Below are positions 33,540 through 45,599 of a DNA stretch of 64,000 nt, one piece after another. The stretch's first letter is position 1, and every line of letters starts with the position of its first letter. This DNA is from Branchiostoma lanceolatum (lineage: Eukaryota > Chordata > Leptocardii > Amphioxiformes > Branchiostomatidae). The notes beneath the pieces were generated by a model, which was not told the origin of the DNA, ran no database searches, and saw only the letters and a list, made by a program, of their open reading frames with translations. The DNA lies in assembly GCF_035083965.1 (NCBI RefSeq), contig NC_089724.1:7356501-7420500 (forward strand). Direction: 5' to 3'. The translations under genes were made by a program, and so were the position numbers.

Positions 33540-34327
33540 AAATATTCCCAAGAACCGTACACTAAGCACACCGTGCACTCGGTCCACTGACTGAAGATTC
33601 CCAAGAATCGCATACACTATATAAAGCATACTGTGTACTCGGCCCATTTATCATAGTATTCCAAGGAATCTTACACTAAGCACACTGTGTACTCGGTCCA
33701 CTGACTGAAGATTCCCTAGAACTGCCGCTATATAAAGCACACTGTGCACTCGGTCCACTGACTGAAGATTCCCTAGAACTGCATACACTATATAAAGCAC
33801 ACTGTGTACTCGGTCCACTGACTGAAGATTCCCTAGAACTGCATACACTATATAAAGCACACTGTGTACTCGGTCCACTGACTGAAGATTCCCTAGAACT
33901 GCATACACTATATAAAGCACACTGTGTACTCGGTCCACTGACTGAAGATTCCCTAGAACTGCATACACTATATAAAGCACACTGTGCACTCGGTCCACTG
34001 ATTGAAGATTCCCTAGAACTGCATACACTATATAAAGCACACTGTGTACTCGGTCCACTGACTGAAGATTCCCTAGAACTGCATACACTATATAAAGCAT
34101 ACTGTGCCCATCTATCTTTTCCCAAGAATCGTACACTATTCAAAGCACACTGTGTACTTAAACCACTGAAATATTCTCTAGAATTAATCGATATCAAACA
34201 CTAACACACACAGTGCAACTCGATCCATCGAAAGATTCCCGAGAATAATACTCTTAGCACACTGTGTACTCGGTCCACTGAAATATCCCCAAGAATTGTA
34301 TACGCTATATAAAGCACACTGGGTACT
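33540..34327. repeat. 60-bp minisatellite array
   Basis: Six near-identical 60-bp units lie between about 33700 and 34110. Each contains CACTATATAAAGCACACTGT, GTACTCGGTCCACTGACTGA and AGATTCCCTAGAACT. Diverged units lie on both sides, back to 33540 and on to 34327. Two long minus-strand frames across it repeat every 20 residues in different frames and are not genes. The array resumes after the LINE insertion at 34822-34900. Confidence 0.95.
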
Positions 34328-34816
34328 CCCCATGGCCCTTTATGCCAGTGAGACGTGGAAAATCATAGCAAAAATGAAAAGAAAACTTGATGCATTCGAA
34401 CAACAGTGTCTCAGAAAGATATATAACTTAATTTAATTAACTTATAAATAGATATAGTAGAACTAGATAGATATAGTAGAAATAGATAGAACTACAAATG
34501 AAGAAGTTTACAACAGGAGTGGGACCAAACCCCTTAGTACCACCATCGCGGAAGAAGAGTCAAATACACAAGTCATTTGTTTAGAATTCCTGTGGAACGA
34601 CACGCGAAAACAGCTAGCGCTACAATGGAAACCCGACGAAGGGAAAAGAAAAAGGGGAAGACCCAAACTTACATGGAGACACATGCTACAGAAGGACCTT
34701 GACCAACTGGGGATTACCCCGAGGAGAGCAGAAGTCCTGGCCCAAAACCGCACTGAATGGAGGAACCTTGCTCCCCGATGTGCCACTAGGCACGGGAGGA
34801 TCTAAGTCTAAGTAAA
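34328..34816 (+). pseudogene. RTE-like LINE 3' end inserted in the minisatellite
   Basis: Plus-strand frames read LYASETWKIIAKMKRKLDAF, EQQCLRKIY and later GKRKRGRPKLTWRHMLQKDL. The last is the post-reverse-transcriptase motif of RTE-like elements (GRPxxTWRR...DL). The insertion is flanked by GTACT on both sides (34323-34327, 34817-34821) and ends in CTAAGTCTAAGT short repeats, as RTE 3' tails often do. It is 5'-truncated and contains frameshifts. Confidence 0.8.
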
Positions 34817-34821
34817 GTACT

Positions 34822-34900
34822 CGGTTCAGTTAGATATTCCCAAGAATTGCATACGCTATATAAAGCACACTGTGTACTCGGTCCATTGAGATATTCTCGG
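34822..34900. repeat. Distal part of the 60-bp minisatellite
   Basis: CGCTATATAAAGCACACTGT and GTACTCGGTCCATTGAGATA continue the array interrupted by the LINE insertion. The following 34900-35270 has no recognisable content. Confidence 0.8.
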
Positions 34901-35272
34901 CTGGAACGGGATTCCAAAGAATCACACGAACGGATGCCGAAGTCGTCCGAAGATTGACGAAAGCCGAACTACCACGACTTCCGAACGCTTAATTTGGCCC
35001 CGTTGGGAACAAGAATGTTAGCTGGGTAGGAAATGCCGATTCAAAAGCGCTTTGTATTTTCTGTAAAATGCCGCCATGGTTCTACCTTGTTTCTCGCCCG
35101 GCGTCCTCCTAAGTGGTAACGCTGTTCACGGATAGCTTTTCTTGTTATTTTAGTACAAGATTGTAAGTTGTTCATTTTAAGGCCGGGTTAAAATGATTTT
35201 CACCACGCCCACGCTTCACATAGACTTCACTGGGCACTTTCCAAGTTAAAGTCCCCTTCACACAACGTTTTC

Positions 35273-35372
35273 CTTTAGCCTGGGAGCCAACCGATTACTA
35301 CCGGTGCTCCTACATTTGTTACCTTCAGGATAGCGAGTGTAGGAGCCCCGGTAGTAATCGGATGGCACCCAG
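35273..35372. mobile_element. 100-bp palindromic MITE
   Basis: AGCCTGGGAGCCA, CCGATTACTACCGG and GCTCCTACA pair with TGTAGGAGC, CCGGTAGTAATCGG and TGGCACCCAGGCT. The flanks TTTTCCTT and TTTTCCTG are similar and may be a target duplication. The ends resemble those at 15171-15340. Confidence 0.7.
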
Positions 35373-35662
35373 GCTTCATTTTCCTGTGCGCGAATCTGTT
35401 GGTATGACGTTGCACGCAAAGTTGTAAAGCGGATGTTACAGTGTCGATAGCGCCTTCGTACGGCATAACGTACGGCATAACGGCGGTTTTCTCTCATCAG
35501 AATCATTCCGCGAGGGAGGAATTCACAAGGTCATGTACAAAAACTGACATTGAAAGCGTTGTGCAAAAACCCGACTCTCTCTACACCCCACGCCCCTTAT
35601 GCAAAGTTCACCTCACCTTGCAACATGTCGACAGTACAGGTGCACATACATGTATATGCATT

Positions 35663-35830
35663 GCGACACGTAACGTTACAGAGCGACATGTGACGTTACA
35701 GAGCGACATGTAACGTTACAGAGCAACACGTAACGTTACAGAGCGACACGTAACGTTACAGAGCGACACGTAGCGTTACAGAGCGACTCGTAACGTTACA
35801 GAGCGACACGTAACGTTACAGAGCGACGTT
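35663..35830. repeat. 20-bp minisatellite, 8 units
   Basis: Eight consecutive units of GCGACACGTAACGTTACAGA with few substitutions, then a partial ninth. Each unit carries ACGT and AACGTT, so CpG sites recur at regular 20-bp spacing. Confidence 0.95.
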
Positions 35831-36015
35831 AAAGTAAAACAGAAAGTAGTTAGGGAGTGTTTCGTTCCGTTGGACTTTACACGTTGCACCAAGCCCTTAC
35901 ATCATTAAACCATTACCAGGTAAGTGACGTAGCCGCACCAACTGGTTTAGCGTTAGTCAACATACTTCTATTTTCTTTCTCGGTGAAGCATATCCAGATT
36001 ACGTCAATGAACGCC

Positions 36016-36218
36016 ATGCTTATGCCATTTCCAATCCGGGGCCCGGCCGGGCTGTTTGCGAAAAAGAAAATTTGAAAAGGCGAATCAAGAAAATACACAA
36101 TATTTGGTTAGGAGTATCTTTTTACGTTTTGTGTCTTTTGTTGTCTTTTATATCATATTTTTTTCCTTCCTACAAGCTGCCAGGCCGGGCCCCGGATTGG
36201 TAAATTGGACCGCAGCAT
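36016..36218. mobile_element. GGTCACATTTCC-family MITE, copy 2
   Basis: Terminal blocks CCAATCCGGGGCCCGGCCGG and CCGGGCCCCGGATTGG are nearly perfect complements. The interior shares CAAGAAAATACACAA and TTTTACGTTTTGTGT with 24441 and 36797. Confidence 0.8.
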
Positions 36219-36504
36219 TAAGTTGCTACGTATGTGTATGTTACACCGTAGCTAAAGCTTGTCTTCTGCACAACTATATGTATCGAAATCTTTATTGACA
36301 CGACAAAAGTACAGCGACTTTCGTAAGGTCTTCTACTGCTATACATCTACTACTACAACAAACAATGGTATATAAAAGGATTAACCTAAGTACAAGTATA
36401 TGAATACTTCAACATGTCGAGCTACTAGTTCTAAAAATTCTTTGATATATTTACCTATTTGTACACAGCAAGGGTTGTCTCCTTCTATACATTGAATTCT
36501 GGCA

Positions 36505-38640
36505 GTCCGCGGCGATTCCTAGAACCAGTCACATCTACTAGTACGGTGACTACTTAGAAGTCAGACTGACCGTAAGTGTTTCTTTATACTAGTATATATT
36601 CTTTCCACTGGATTTGACACAATCTCGTACTGTATTCGTGCGTACTTTACTTACCTGTACGTAAGTCTAGTCACCTTCGGTTCGCGGCTTTTTAGGTACA
36701 CCAAAACAGCAAACTGAAACTCGAACTGGTAGAAAAAAAACTACGATCCCTAGAACCAGAACCAGTTACACCTACTAGCTAGTACGGCGACTACTTATGC
36801 TAGGGTCACATTTCCCAACCGGGGCCCGGTTGGGCTGTTGGCGGAAATGAAAAAATTAAAGTGTATATCAATAAATATGCACAAGCTATGCTCTTAAATC
36901 ATTTTTTTTTTGGTACGTTTTGTGTTTTTTTGTTTTCTTTAATATCATACTTTTCGTTTCCCAAGACCAAGAAATGTGACTCAAGCAGTAGAAGTCATAC
37001 TGACCGTAAGTGTTTTTTATATACAGTACATTCTTCCCACTGGATCTGACACAATCTCGCACTGAATTCGTGTGTACTTTACTTACCTGTTTGTAAGTCT
37101 GATCATCTTGCGTCCTTCTTAGGTACACCAAACAGCAAACTGAAACTCGAACTGTTAAAGAAAAACCGATCTCTAGAACCAGTCACACCTACTATCTAGG
37201 GCAAATATTTACAGAAGTGTTTCTTTTTTCATATTTTTTCCACTGGATTTAGAAGTGTTTCTTTATATATATAACGTTATATATATATATATATTCTTTC
37301 CACTGAAGTTTGATCATCTTGCGTCCACAGCTTCTGAGGTACACTAGTACTAACAGACAGCAACCTGAAACTCGAACCGATCCCTAGAACCAGTCACACC
37401 TACTAGCTAGGGCGACTACTTAGAAGCCAAACTGTCCGTAAGTGTTTCTTTATATATATTCTTTCCACTGGATTTTGTCTCCAACAGTGTGTACTTTACT
37501 TACTTGTTATGTTTCGCCCATACAATATTGTTTTTGTCGGGTTTCTTCTCCTTCTCCTGTCATTTCAGATAAATCGATTCAACTCCGTCATTTTGGGGCC
37601 AAACGATCTGAAATTTATCATGAAGGTAAAGCAGGCAAATACCCCCAGATAGATATATATTTCTAGATAGGCCTTAAAACATTTTATGGATTTTTTTTGG
37701 GGCATTTTTAGACAAAAAGTATATTCTTGGCTCCTGTGCCCTGGTATTACAAGTAAATGACCTGTAATTCGGTACAAGGATGCCTTGAGCATGTCCCTAC
37801 AGGGCTAATCAATCATATTTTTGGAATATATCACTTCAAATTGACAAATTTTTGGGACTTTTGGGTCTATTTTCAGACCTGAAACGGGCAAAAACTGCTA
37901 TCCCCGTTCAACGTTCTATCTAAGGTTCCGCGCGCTCCATTTGCTGTTGGCCAAAGAACGCGTGTTCCATTAGAGTTACCCGAGGTCAGGGGGTGTTCCG
38001 CAAACATTCTCACAGTCTCTGCAAAAAATCTCGCAAGCCTTTGCGGTAAGACGTTGCTAAACTATGCGGAAGGCTTTTGGCGTCTCGCAGAACTTGTAGA
38101 GAGATTTTTTTGCACAGGGGTGATTTTGGAACAGTCAATTTATGCATGGGGAGGGAGGTGGGCAAAGTATGTTGCTCTCGCAAATGTTGCCTTTGTACAT
38201 GTAGTTCATATTTCAATTTGCCGAGGTGTTATTTTGGGACAGCCAATTTGTTGCATGGGGAGGAGCATGGGTAAAATATGCTGTATTTGCTCAGGAGCAA
38301 ATGACGGCTTTTCTAGTTCGTAAGTTAATTCTGATCATCTTGCGTTCTGCTTAGGTAAACCAAAACAGCAAGCAGAAACTCGAACTGTTAAATAAAAACC
38401 GATCCCCAGAACCAGTCACACCTACTAGCTAGGGCAAATATTTAGAAGTCAAATTGTCCGTAAGTTTTTCTTCACATATATATATTCTTTCCACTGGATT
38501 TAACATATAACATATATATATATATATTCTTTCCACTGGATTTCGTACTGTATTCGTGTGTACTTTTACTTACCTGTTTGTAAGTCTGATCATCTTGCGT
38601 CCTGCTTAGGTACACCAAACAGCAAACTCGAACTGGTGAA
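36505..38640. repeat. Tandem array of about 215-bp units with insertions
   Basis: The recurring order is CAGTCACACCTACTAGCTAG, ACTTAGAAGTC, GACCGTAAGTGTTTCTTTAT, TTCTTTCCACTGGATTT, CTTACCTGTTTGTAAGTCTG, ATCTTGCGTCC and TAGGTACACCAAACAGCAAA. Five units or partial units start near 36520, 36762, 37172, 37390 and 38400. A MITE (36797-36988) breaks the second. About 780 bp of unrelated sequence (about 37540-38320) breaks the fourth. AT microsatellite tracts of varied length sit inside the units. Confidence 0.8.
36797..36988. mobile_element. GGTCACATTTCC-family MITE, copy 3
   Basis: Left end TGCTAGGGTCACATTTCCC and AACCGGGGCCCGGTTGGG. The right end GAAATGTGACTCAAGCAG has lost the GC-rich inner block. 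Compared with neighbouring tandem units (CTACTTAGAAGTC), it is inserted at a TA that is present on both sides. Confidence 0.75.
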
Positions 38641-40440
38641 GAGAAAAATCTGCCGGATCAGTCTTCGTGAGAGAAGCTTTCCGCTTGCTGGCCAGCCCTG
38701 CCCACTGCTAGCAACCTGTACAAGCGACGAGAAAGTTGCCCAATATATGCACAACGTTGTGGCCTCAAGGGGAAAAGATCAATCTAACCCACACACTACA
38801 GTTATCTAAATTAAATCACTCTGATGATTAAATTCTTATCATCAAGACCACGAAGTTATCGGTATGACGAAAAGTTCGAAGTTGTGGGCTTGCCGGAGGG
38901 GTGACAGCGCTCTTATATGTGCCACAAAATTGAACGGCCAATGATAGAGTTTTTCTCTGTAAGTTTCCACTGTATGGCTGTTTCGTTTAGTTTAGGGAGA
39001 GGGGTGTACGCACATTTCTGACGGATGGGTTGAAATGAACATCTTAAGGTTGGTGGGTATTTAAAGGAAATAAGAGGGGGTTCATACTTTATCCGTTGTG
39101 CAATTGACAGAAGGATGTACTAGCTTTAAAGATTCGAGACTAGTTCAAACGGGAACAAAATAAAAGGAAAGAACAAGTCTTGGTTCCTAATTTTTGTTAC
39201 CCTTTTGAACCCTCCACCTTTTAGATTAGTGAAACAGCCCTGACAAAAAAACGAAAGTACCGTGTGCAATTCTTGCACACGACTTTCTTCAAATTTGAAT
39301 TCGCTGCAACAAGGTGGTTTGGCGTCACGGCAAATAGATGACGCAGTAACAGCGTTGGCGAATCTTTCAACCCACTTGACTACGTATACACATCACTCCA
39401 TCAAATTCACAGTTATCTCACAGCAAAATCTGCAACAATTAAGTTCTCCATTTTATTGTTGATCACACAAGTTACGGGCCAGAATTTACAAAGCCAACAA
39501 TGTCACATTGTTTAAGGGTTGCGCCTGGCGTACTTGTAACAACGCATCTGACAGGGCGGTACACAAAAGGCAGGGATCAGCATACGTACTCCTGGGTTTG
39601 ATACCTAATCGTAGACCTTTCCGTTGAGCCGATTTTTGGCTGTCAGTCCCTTTGACCTACTTCGATATCATCTTGGGGAGCTCTTTTGTCAAACTCTTAG
39701 ACAAAAAATCGATATCTCGGATGTGATCTGAAGCGTGAGGAACGCTAAAACGTCTTATTCAGCGTCTTAGCAACCATTGTACTCGAATAACACGTCTTTT
39801 CTGTGACATGCCATTTTTAGACAGCGCGAACAATCGGTGGCTAGAACTCTATGCTGAAGAAGTCAACCACTAGTAGCCTTCGATTGAGAAACGCCCCTCG
39901 ATTCTTTAAGGAACGACGCTTCCATGAGAGCAAGAAGTATAGGTAAAAAGATCTTTACAGAAGAACGGCATATCGCTGTGACGGGGTGGGATACCCCTGG
40001 GTAAATGTAGCAGAGTTGTGCCAACATTTCAGGGGAGTCCTGAAAAGATCAGCTCGCTGAAAAAACACGGAGTGTCAGACTGGACATGTTTTCGAACCGT
40101 GCGCAGCCACAGTTGGCGGAAAAAGTCAGCAAGCCGGGCAACTATATTTGGCTACGATGTATTCAAGGGAAAGCTTATGTACACCTTTACAACGCAAAGT
40201 AAATACTTCACATGTTTTCCATGGATTGTTAAAGCAAACGCATAACAATAGTAACTGTGGCATAGGGATGCCATGCGACTTTTTCTCAATTCAGCGGATG
40301 GATTCAGATATTTGAGCTTAGCCAAGAATAATTAAGGTTTGTTTGTTTGCATTGCATACCCGGTAAACCGCCTTATGACGTAATACACCAGGTTTGTACT
40401 GAACAGTACAAGCTGCATAATTCATTTAGATGTCCGGACA
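38641..40440. other. Gene-free stretch
   Basis: No exon of a known family, no second copy in the window and no long open frame. Slightly less AT-rich than its surroundings. Confidence 0.35.
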
Positions 40441-40444
40441 GATT

Positions 40445-40735
40445 TATTTGTTCAACTGACACCGGGAAGTACCGCTACTCTTTTTGATAAGTGTGGTGGG
40501 TTCTTTTACGTGCTCGATCGATGTGTGGCTCTCCTGAAACACGGGACCTCAATTTAACGTCCTATCCTAGGGACGCTGCTAACCGAAGATAAGTATTCAT
40601 TTTCACCCGAGTGAAAAGTGTTAAGTGCCTTTCCCAAGGGCCCAGCGTCAATGCCGGGGCATGTCAGGATTCGAACCCAGCACCTCTGGGTTCTGGGCCT
40701 AACACCCTGTCATTACGCTACCGCGACGCCACCAC
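40445..40735 (-). repeat. tRNA-headed SINE, family 1 copy E
   Basis: On the minus strand: a tRNA-like head (CGCGGTAGCGTAATGACAGG ... GCTGGGTTCGAATCCTGACA), the central block CCCTTGGGAAAGGCACTTAA, then AGGACGTTAAATTGAGGTCC and AAAAGAACCCACCACACTTA. It lies directly next to the LINE fragment that follows. Confidence 0.8.
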
Positions 40736-40744
40736 AGGTTAAAC

Positions 40745-41165
40745 ATGTTCGATTATTTGCTGACTTTTGCTTGATTTATCGAACCATCAGCAAGCCTTCT
40801 GACGCTCAAGGCCGCTGTAGTCTGACCTCGATGCGCTAACAGAATGGCAAATGAATCGTTGGCTCATGTCGTTCAACCCCTCTAAATGTCGCATCGTCCA
40901 TATCACCCGTAAAAACACCCCGCCATAATCCAGTACTCCCTCTACGGAGAAGCCCTTACCGGTGTCAAGCCTCACCCCTATCTCGGAGTGCAACTGTCCG
41001 ACAATTTGCGGTGGGGCACCCATATCAACCACGCCACTAGCAAGGCTGGTATGGTCCTAGGGGCCGTCGATCATTCGCCGCAACTTGACCCATTGTCCAC
41101 CAAGGGTCAAGGCCACTTGGTACAAAGCACTGGCGTGGCCCCACCCAATGTATTGGAATAGAACG
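40745..41165 (+). pseudogene. LINE reverse transcriptase fragment, inactive
   Basis: Plus-strand pieces read FADFCLIYR, then LTEWQMNRWLMSFNPSKCRI, VHITRK and PYLGVQLSDNLRWGTHINHA. This is the palm-to-thumb part of a CR1/L2-like reverse transcriptase, where the catalytic FADD has become FADF. Frameshifts separate the pieces. Confidence 0.75.
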
Positions 41166-44100
41166 TCATGAATAAACAAGTGTAATTGAATTGTAAGGTC
41201 ACTGCTTTTAATTTTTCATATACAACGTTACTTCTCCTAAAAAGGCATGTTCACTACTGTATTCCAGTCTCATTGAAAAAAATTCTTGATTTAATTCCTT
41301 CTTTCACTCTTTTTCCTGTTCTTGTTTCACTCTTTTTCATTAATTAGGTCATTGATTAATTAACCATTGATTTTTTTAAATCAATCAATCAATCAATCAA
41401 TCCATTTTCTTTATTCTCTATGATCATTGAATGTACTGAATGGCATGAGATTACGTATATACACACACATCGTGCCGTAAAGGTTTTGCCAACGAGTTCA
41501 ACAGTGAAATGTTTCTTTTGAGGCTCATGCACCGACGTCGCGACCTTGATAATAATCCACGACACAATTTTTACAACTGGAGTATTCGACACGAAAGCAC
41601 ATTGGTGAGAGGAGCATGTATCTGGGTGCACTTTGAAAGTTTTTCGTGAAATTGTGATTTAGCTAATTTGTAGTTGTTGACAGGGTTAACGTTAGACCTT
41701 CTCAGTTATTTCTCAATTCCATTCTTGACCTCGAAGTTTCAAAAACGGTAGCGATTGACATGTGAGCAGGGCTATTTGCAGTTGGCACTTGTGCACTTTA
41801 ATTGTCAATGCACACGTGGTAAAAGGAGGGACGAAAAATGAGAAGAAAAGTAAGATACTTATCTATTCATTCATCTATCTGATTTACCAGTAGATACACT
41901 CATGCAGTAGGGAAATGGCTTATTCTTAAAATCCTCGTGCCAGTCTCTTAGCTTCCCATCAAAGTGAACGATCGAGGGACTGACTGAATTTCCACTCAAC
42001 CTCCACCAGAACTGCCAACCGTATTCAGTCAAAGTTTTAGGCAAACTACACTGTATGAGCGACGTCTAGCAGTAACGTAACATGACCTATTTATGTGCAG
42101 AACCTATTTACGTCCGGTTTGGCTCATGTCCACATGTCGCGGTGTATTATGCCGAAGCCTGTTCTCATGAGCAATAAAGAACGTCATAAGTATGATCCTT
42201 AGCCATCTCTCTCTATTATACAAAAGAATGAAAAAGGTTTACGTCCAGCTACATAACAGAATAAATTCCTGAACCAGTAACAACAAGTTGCACGGGAGCG
42301 TCACGCATAACGTATTTCATATGTAATTCGACACCGCGTACTACATGATATTTTTCTAAGTTGCACGATAGCTAGTATCTTTTAAAAGTAGCTGACGTTA
42401 AACCTTTCTTCGATATTCAGACTATCCATGGTGATTCGAGGTTTGAAACTCTTACCAGTTTTAGTAAGGTTCGATACAACCTAGCGACCCGCGCACCGGA
42501 GGTTATTTTTTGTACGGCAAAACATAATGGCCTTGCTGTTACCACGTGAACGCCACGTGCCGCGCATGTCGGGGAAATTTACAGATAAACGTTGTTTTCT
42601 TCCATCGCGTCAAGCAAGTGGCGGGACAGACATAGTGATTTTACTATCAGTTGTCTGTAGACTACTTTGGACAGTTACTGTGCTTTTTTTTCTGGTCTAT
42701 GTTCTTCAAGCATAGCGCTAGAAGGGAAAAGAGTGAAGTGAACGATAATGGGTTACCCTAGCACAATTCTTCATCATATACCTCAGTATAAATACATGCT
42801 CGCACGGCATTAAATGGGCGGAGAAAAACTTACAGACCATGCATGCATTTTCTTTTTAGAAGAGCTGATATCTCCAACCATGGGTTTAAAATTTTGCTCT
42901 GTCCGCGCGTTTTTAAGATAAATACGTTTTGAATAAATCGGACGTTAATTGGTCATGTTACGTTACATGGAGACAGTGCAGATTATCATTGCAAATCCTT
43001 GTCACACTTTTTTTAATCAAAGCCAATGAGCTGGATGAATATGCCTGAGTTGGCTGAATTTTCACTCAATCCCTCCATTGCCAACCATTGTCGCAGTTTT
43101 AGACAAGCTCTAAGCGACTCCTAGCAGTTCATGGAAACATTGCAGGTTGTCAGCCCATCGGTAATGCGCAAATATTATGCATCCGCTAGATGTCGCTTTC
43201 CAATACGAATACCGCAAGCTTGATATCTATCAGCGATGCTGTGTCAGTGAGAGGAGGTCTTGTTCCATTTCTGTGCTATTTTGGAGGCTTTCCCGCAGGA
43301 ATATCCATCAGGTAAGCCTTTTAACTGATTGTTATCGAAACGGTGAAACATGTGATACCCCCTTGGTGACAATTTATGGGGTGAAAAGGCCGCAATTTAG
43401 CTAATTTGTCGGTGTCGACAGCGCCAAGCTTGCCGTGCTCGTTGATTTCTAAAATTTCCGACGTTGACCGCAGAAATTATACAGAGAAGGGCGGAGAAAA
43501 GTCGGCTTCACTCCCGGCTGTGAGCTGTAAAGAGGCTGTAAAAATAACCTGCGCAAAAATGGTCTTTCTCTTCCATAGAAAATGCTGAAAAATGCATCTG
43601 CATCTGGTTTTTGTTTAGGGTTTGGCTTCTGAAGTCTTTTGTCATTTCCTGTTGTTTATGTGTGTATGGGGGGGGGGGGGGGGGCAAATTATGTTTTCTA
43701 CAATTTTGTCACGTAAATATTACGAATAAGGTTATTGCAGATATCAGCACTATAACTTTGAGGTCAATTATTAAAAATGATAGGGAGTTAGTTGTATTCA
43801 TATGTCTATTGATACGTGTAACAGTGTTTTCTCTTGTCCTACACGTTTGTTTACATTTGATCATGTAGCATTGAGTGTCACTGGCTAGAAAAACAACAAC
43901 AACACACTATGATATTTAACGTTGTATTAGAACTGAGAGGACATGGGTTCCAACACCACAAAACCTCAGGGTCAGTTTCAAGAGTTTGTCAGTGGCTGGC
44001 TACTATACAACCAGGGTCATTTATATTTGTATTAATTATGTAGTTACGTTCTTTCGAATCGATGTGTCATGATTGTAGATTTTAACTTTCATTTTTGCAA

Positions 44101-44870
44101 TGTGTTGTTTAATTGGGAATACTCCTGAATTCAGTGTAAAGTGTTGTCAGTATCCCCCTTGCAGGCCCTCGTAAAAGACCTCCAGTCGTGATCTCTGGTA
44201 TAACATTACATGTCAGTAACACTATATTCATGTATCTCTAGTTGTTGTTTTATTATTACACAGTGTGGAATTAAACAGTCATAACAGATTCATTTTTCAG
44301 AAGTGCATCTGACAATTTGTAAAAATGGATCTGCGAAAGTATGCTGTCTTTCCTCCCCAAATATCTGTGTATTGAGTGACACTCTCACTCACAAATGCAG
44401 AAATGTTTTTCTTGTAATCGGATCATCACCATCTGTGGTTATCAATATCCATGAGGTATGGTAGATACAAACAAAGAATTCCTTGGGGTTTTTAAAGCCT
44501 CCTTGATGTTTATACTAATTGCAAAATGTACACATACTTAATGATTAGGTAATCAGGGGTTTGTGGATTTTAGGATAGAGTTAATTACCGAAGCATTTGT
44601 ACATGTCTTAAGTATGTGCAAGGGTTCATTTTCACTGTCCATAGGGCAGAACTGTTACATCGAAGACATTGAAATACAAAAGTAATACTGTGGTTGAAAC
44701 AAATTTAACTTAAGATTGAAAAGTTTAGGAAGTGTTTTATTAAAGGGCCCAAAGCAATATTAGTGTCCGAAAATAGGATTTTGAAAGTCAATTTATTTAA
44801 TCATTTCTATACATGGTTAGTTCAAACAACACTATCACAATGTCCATGATGCAAAAATATGACGTCGTTG
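41166..44870. other. Gene-free stretch with a CG-richer segment
   Basis: Includes a (CAAT)n run (41381-41402) and a G-run of 18 (about 43667-43684). A segment at 42480-43600 is richer in CpG, with two E-boxes (CACGTG) near 42540. A possible 5' splice site ATCAG|GTAAGCC lies at 43312. Such a segment could hold a distant untranslated exon, for instance of the tetraspanin, but nothing ties it to a gene. A 62-codon frame at 42527 ends in a hydrophobic stretch and resembles nothing known. Confidence 0.3.
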
Positions 44871-44875
44871 TGATG

Positions 44876-45598
44876 TAGAGTCGATTCCACATTACCGAGA
44901 GGGTGTTTGTTGCCTTTTGTTCTAACATTTGCATAACCTTTGTAACAATCTATGGGGGATAAGTAACTGTTTAGAACAATTTCCAACATTCATTTGATGT
45001 TCTAAATAGTTTCTGCTGTGTTCCAACATGTTAGACAAATTTCTAACATTGCACATGTTATTTGTATTATTTTCGAAACTGTAGAAAAATAGGTTGATCA
45101 TTTGTTCCTACATGTTCCAACATTACAACAACATGGTATAACTGGGTCAGTGGGATGGGAACAGGGCAATTCACACATCCCTTCAAAGTATAGGGGATTA
45201 GGCCTGGGTGCCATGCATAGACACCTAAAGACAAAAGTCCAGACGTGAAATCTAAAAATATACAGAGGCAGACAATAGAGTGCGATTAGCAACTACTTTT
45301 ATGGGGGCAATAACCCAAATCTACCATTTGAAAAATGATGCAAATTGTTCCAACATGTTCGAACAGTAAAACAATCACATAGATGTTTGAAAATTGTTCT
45401 AAATAAAGAGATATTTGTGCAATTACTTTCCAAATAGTTCCAACATGTATAATTAAGTTCAAACATGTTCAAACTTTCATTCTTGATTGTTTGAACAATT
45501 AAGAACTATTTTGACTGGAATAGTCTTTTATCTAAAATTGTTTGAACTCACTAGCAATATTACCTGAAAACCCTCTCGGTGACATGGAATTGACTCTA
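44876..45598. mobile_element. TIR element of about 720 bp with internal AACATGTT words
   Basis: The ends AGAGTCGATTCCACATTACC and GGTGACATGGAATTGACTCT are imperfect complements that continue into GAGAGGG/CCCTCTC. The flanks fit a TA target site. The interior repeats TTCCAACATGTT, TTCTAACAT and TTCTAAATA about a dozen times in both orientations. A one-ended fragment is at 59294-59322. It is noncoding. Confidence 0.7.
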
Positions 45599-45599
45599 A

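Noticed and set aside
33700..34110. Regular repeats that might suggest a CRISPR array
   Set aside because: The units are contiguous 60-bp tandem copies without variable spacers, in a eukaryotic sequence with LINEs and introns.
33651..34197. Two long minus-strand frames with a 20-residue repeat
   Set aside because: They are different frames of the 60-bp minisatellite; a unit length divisible by three keeps frames open by itself.
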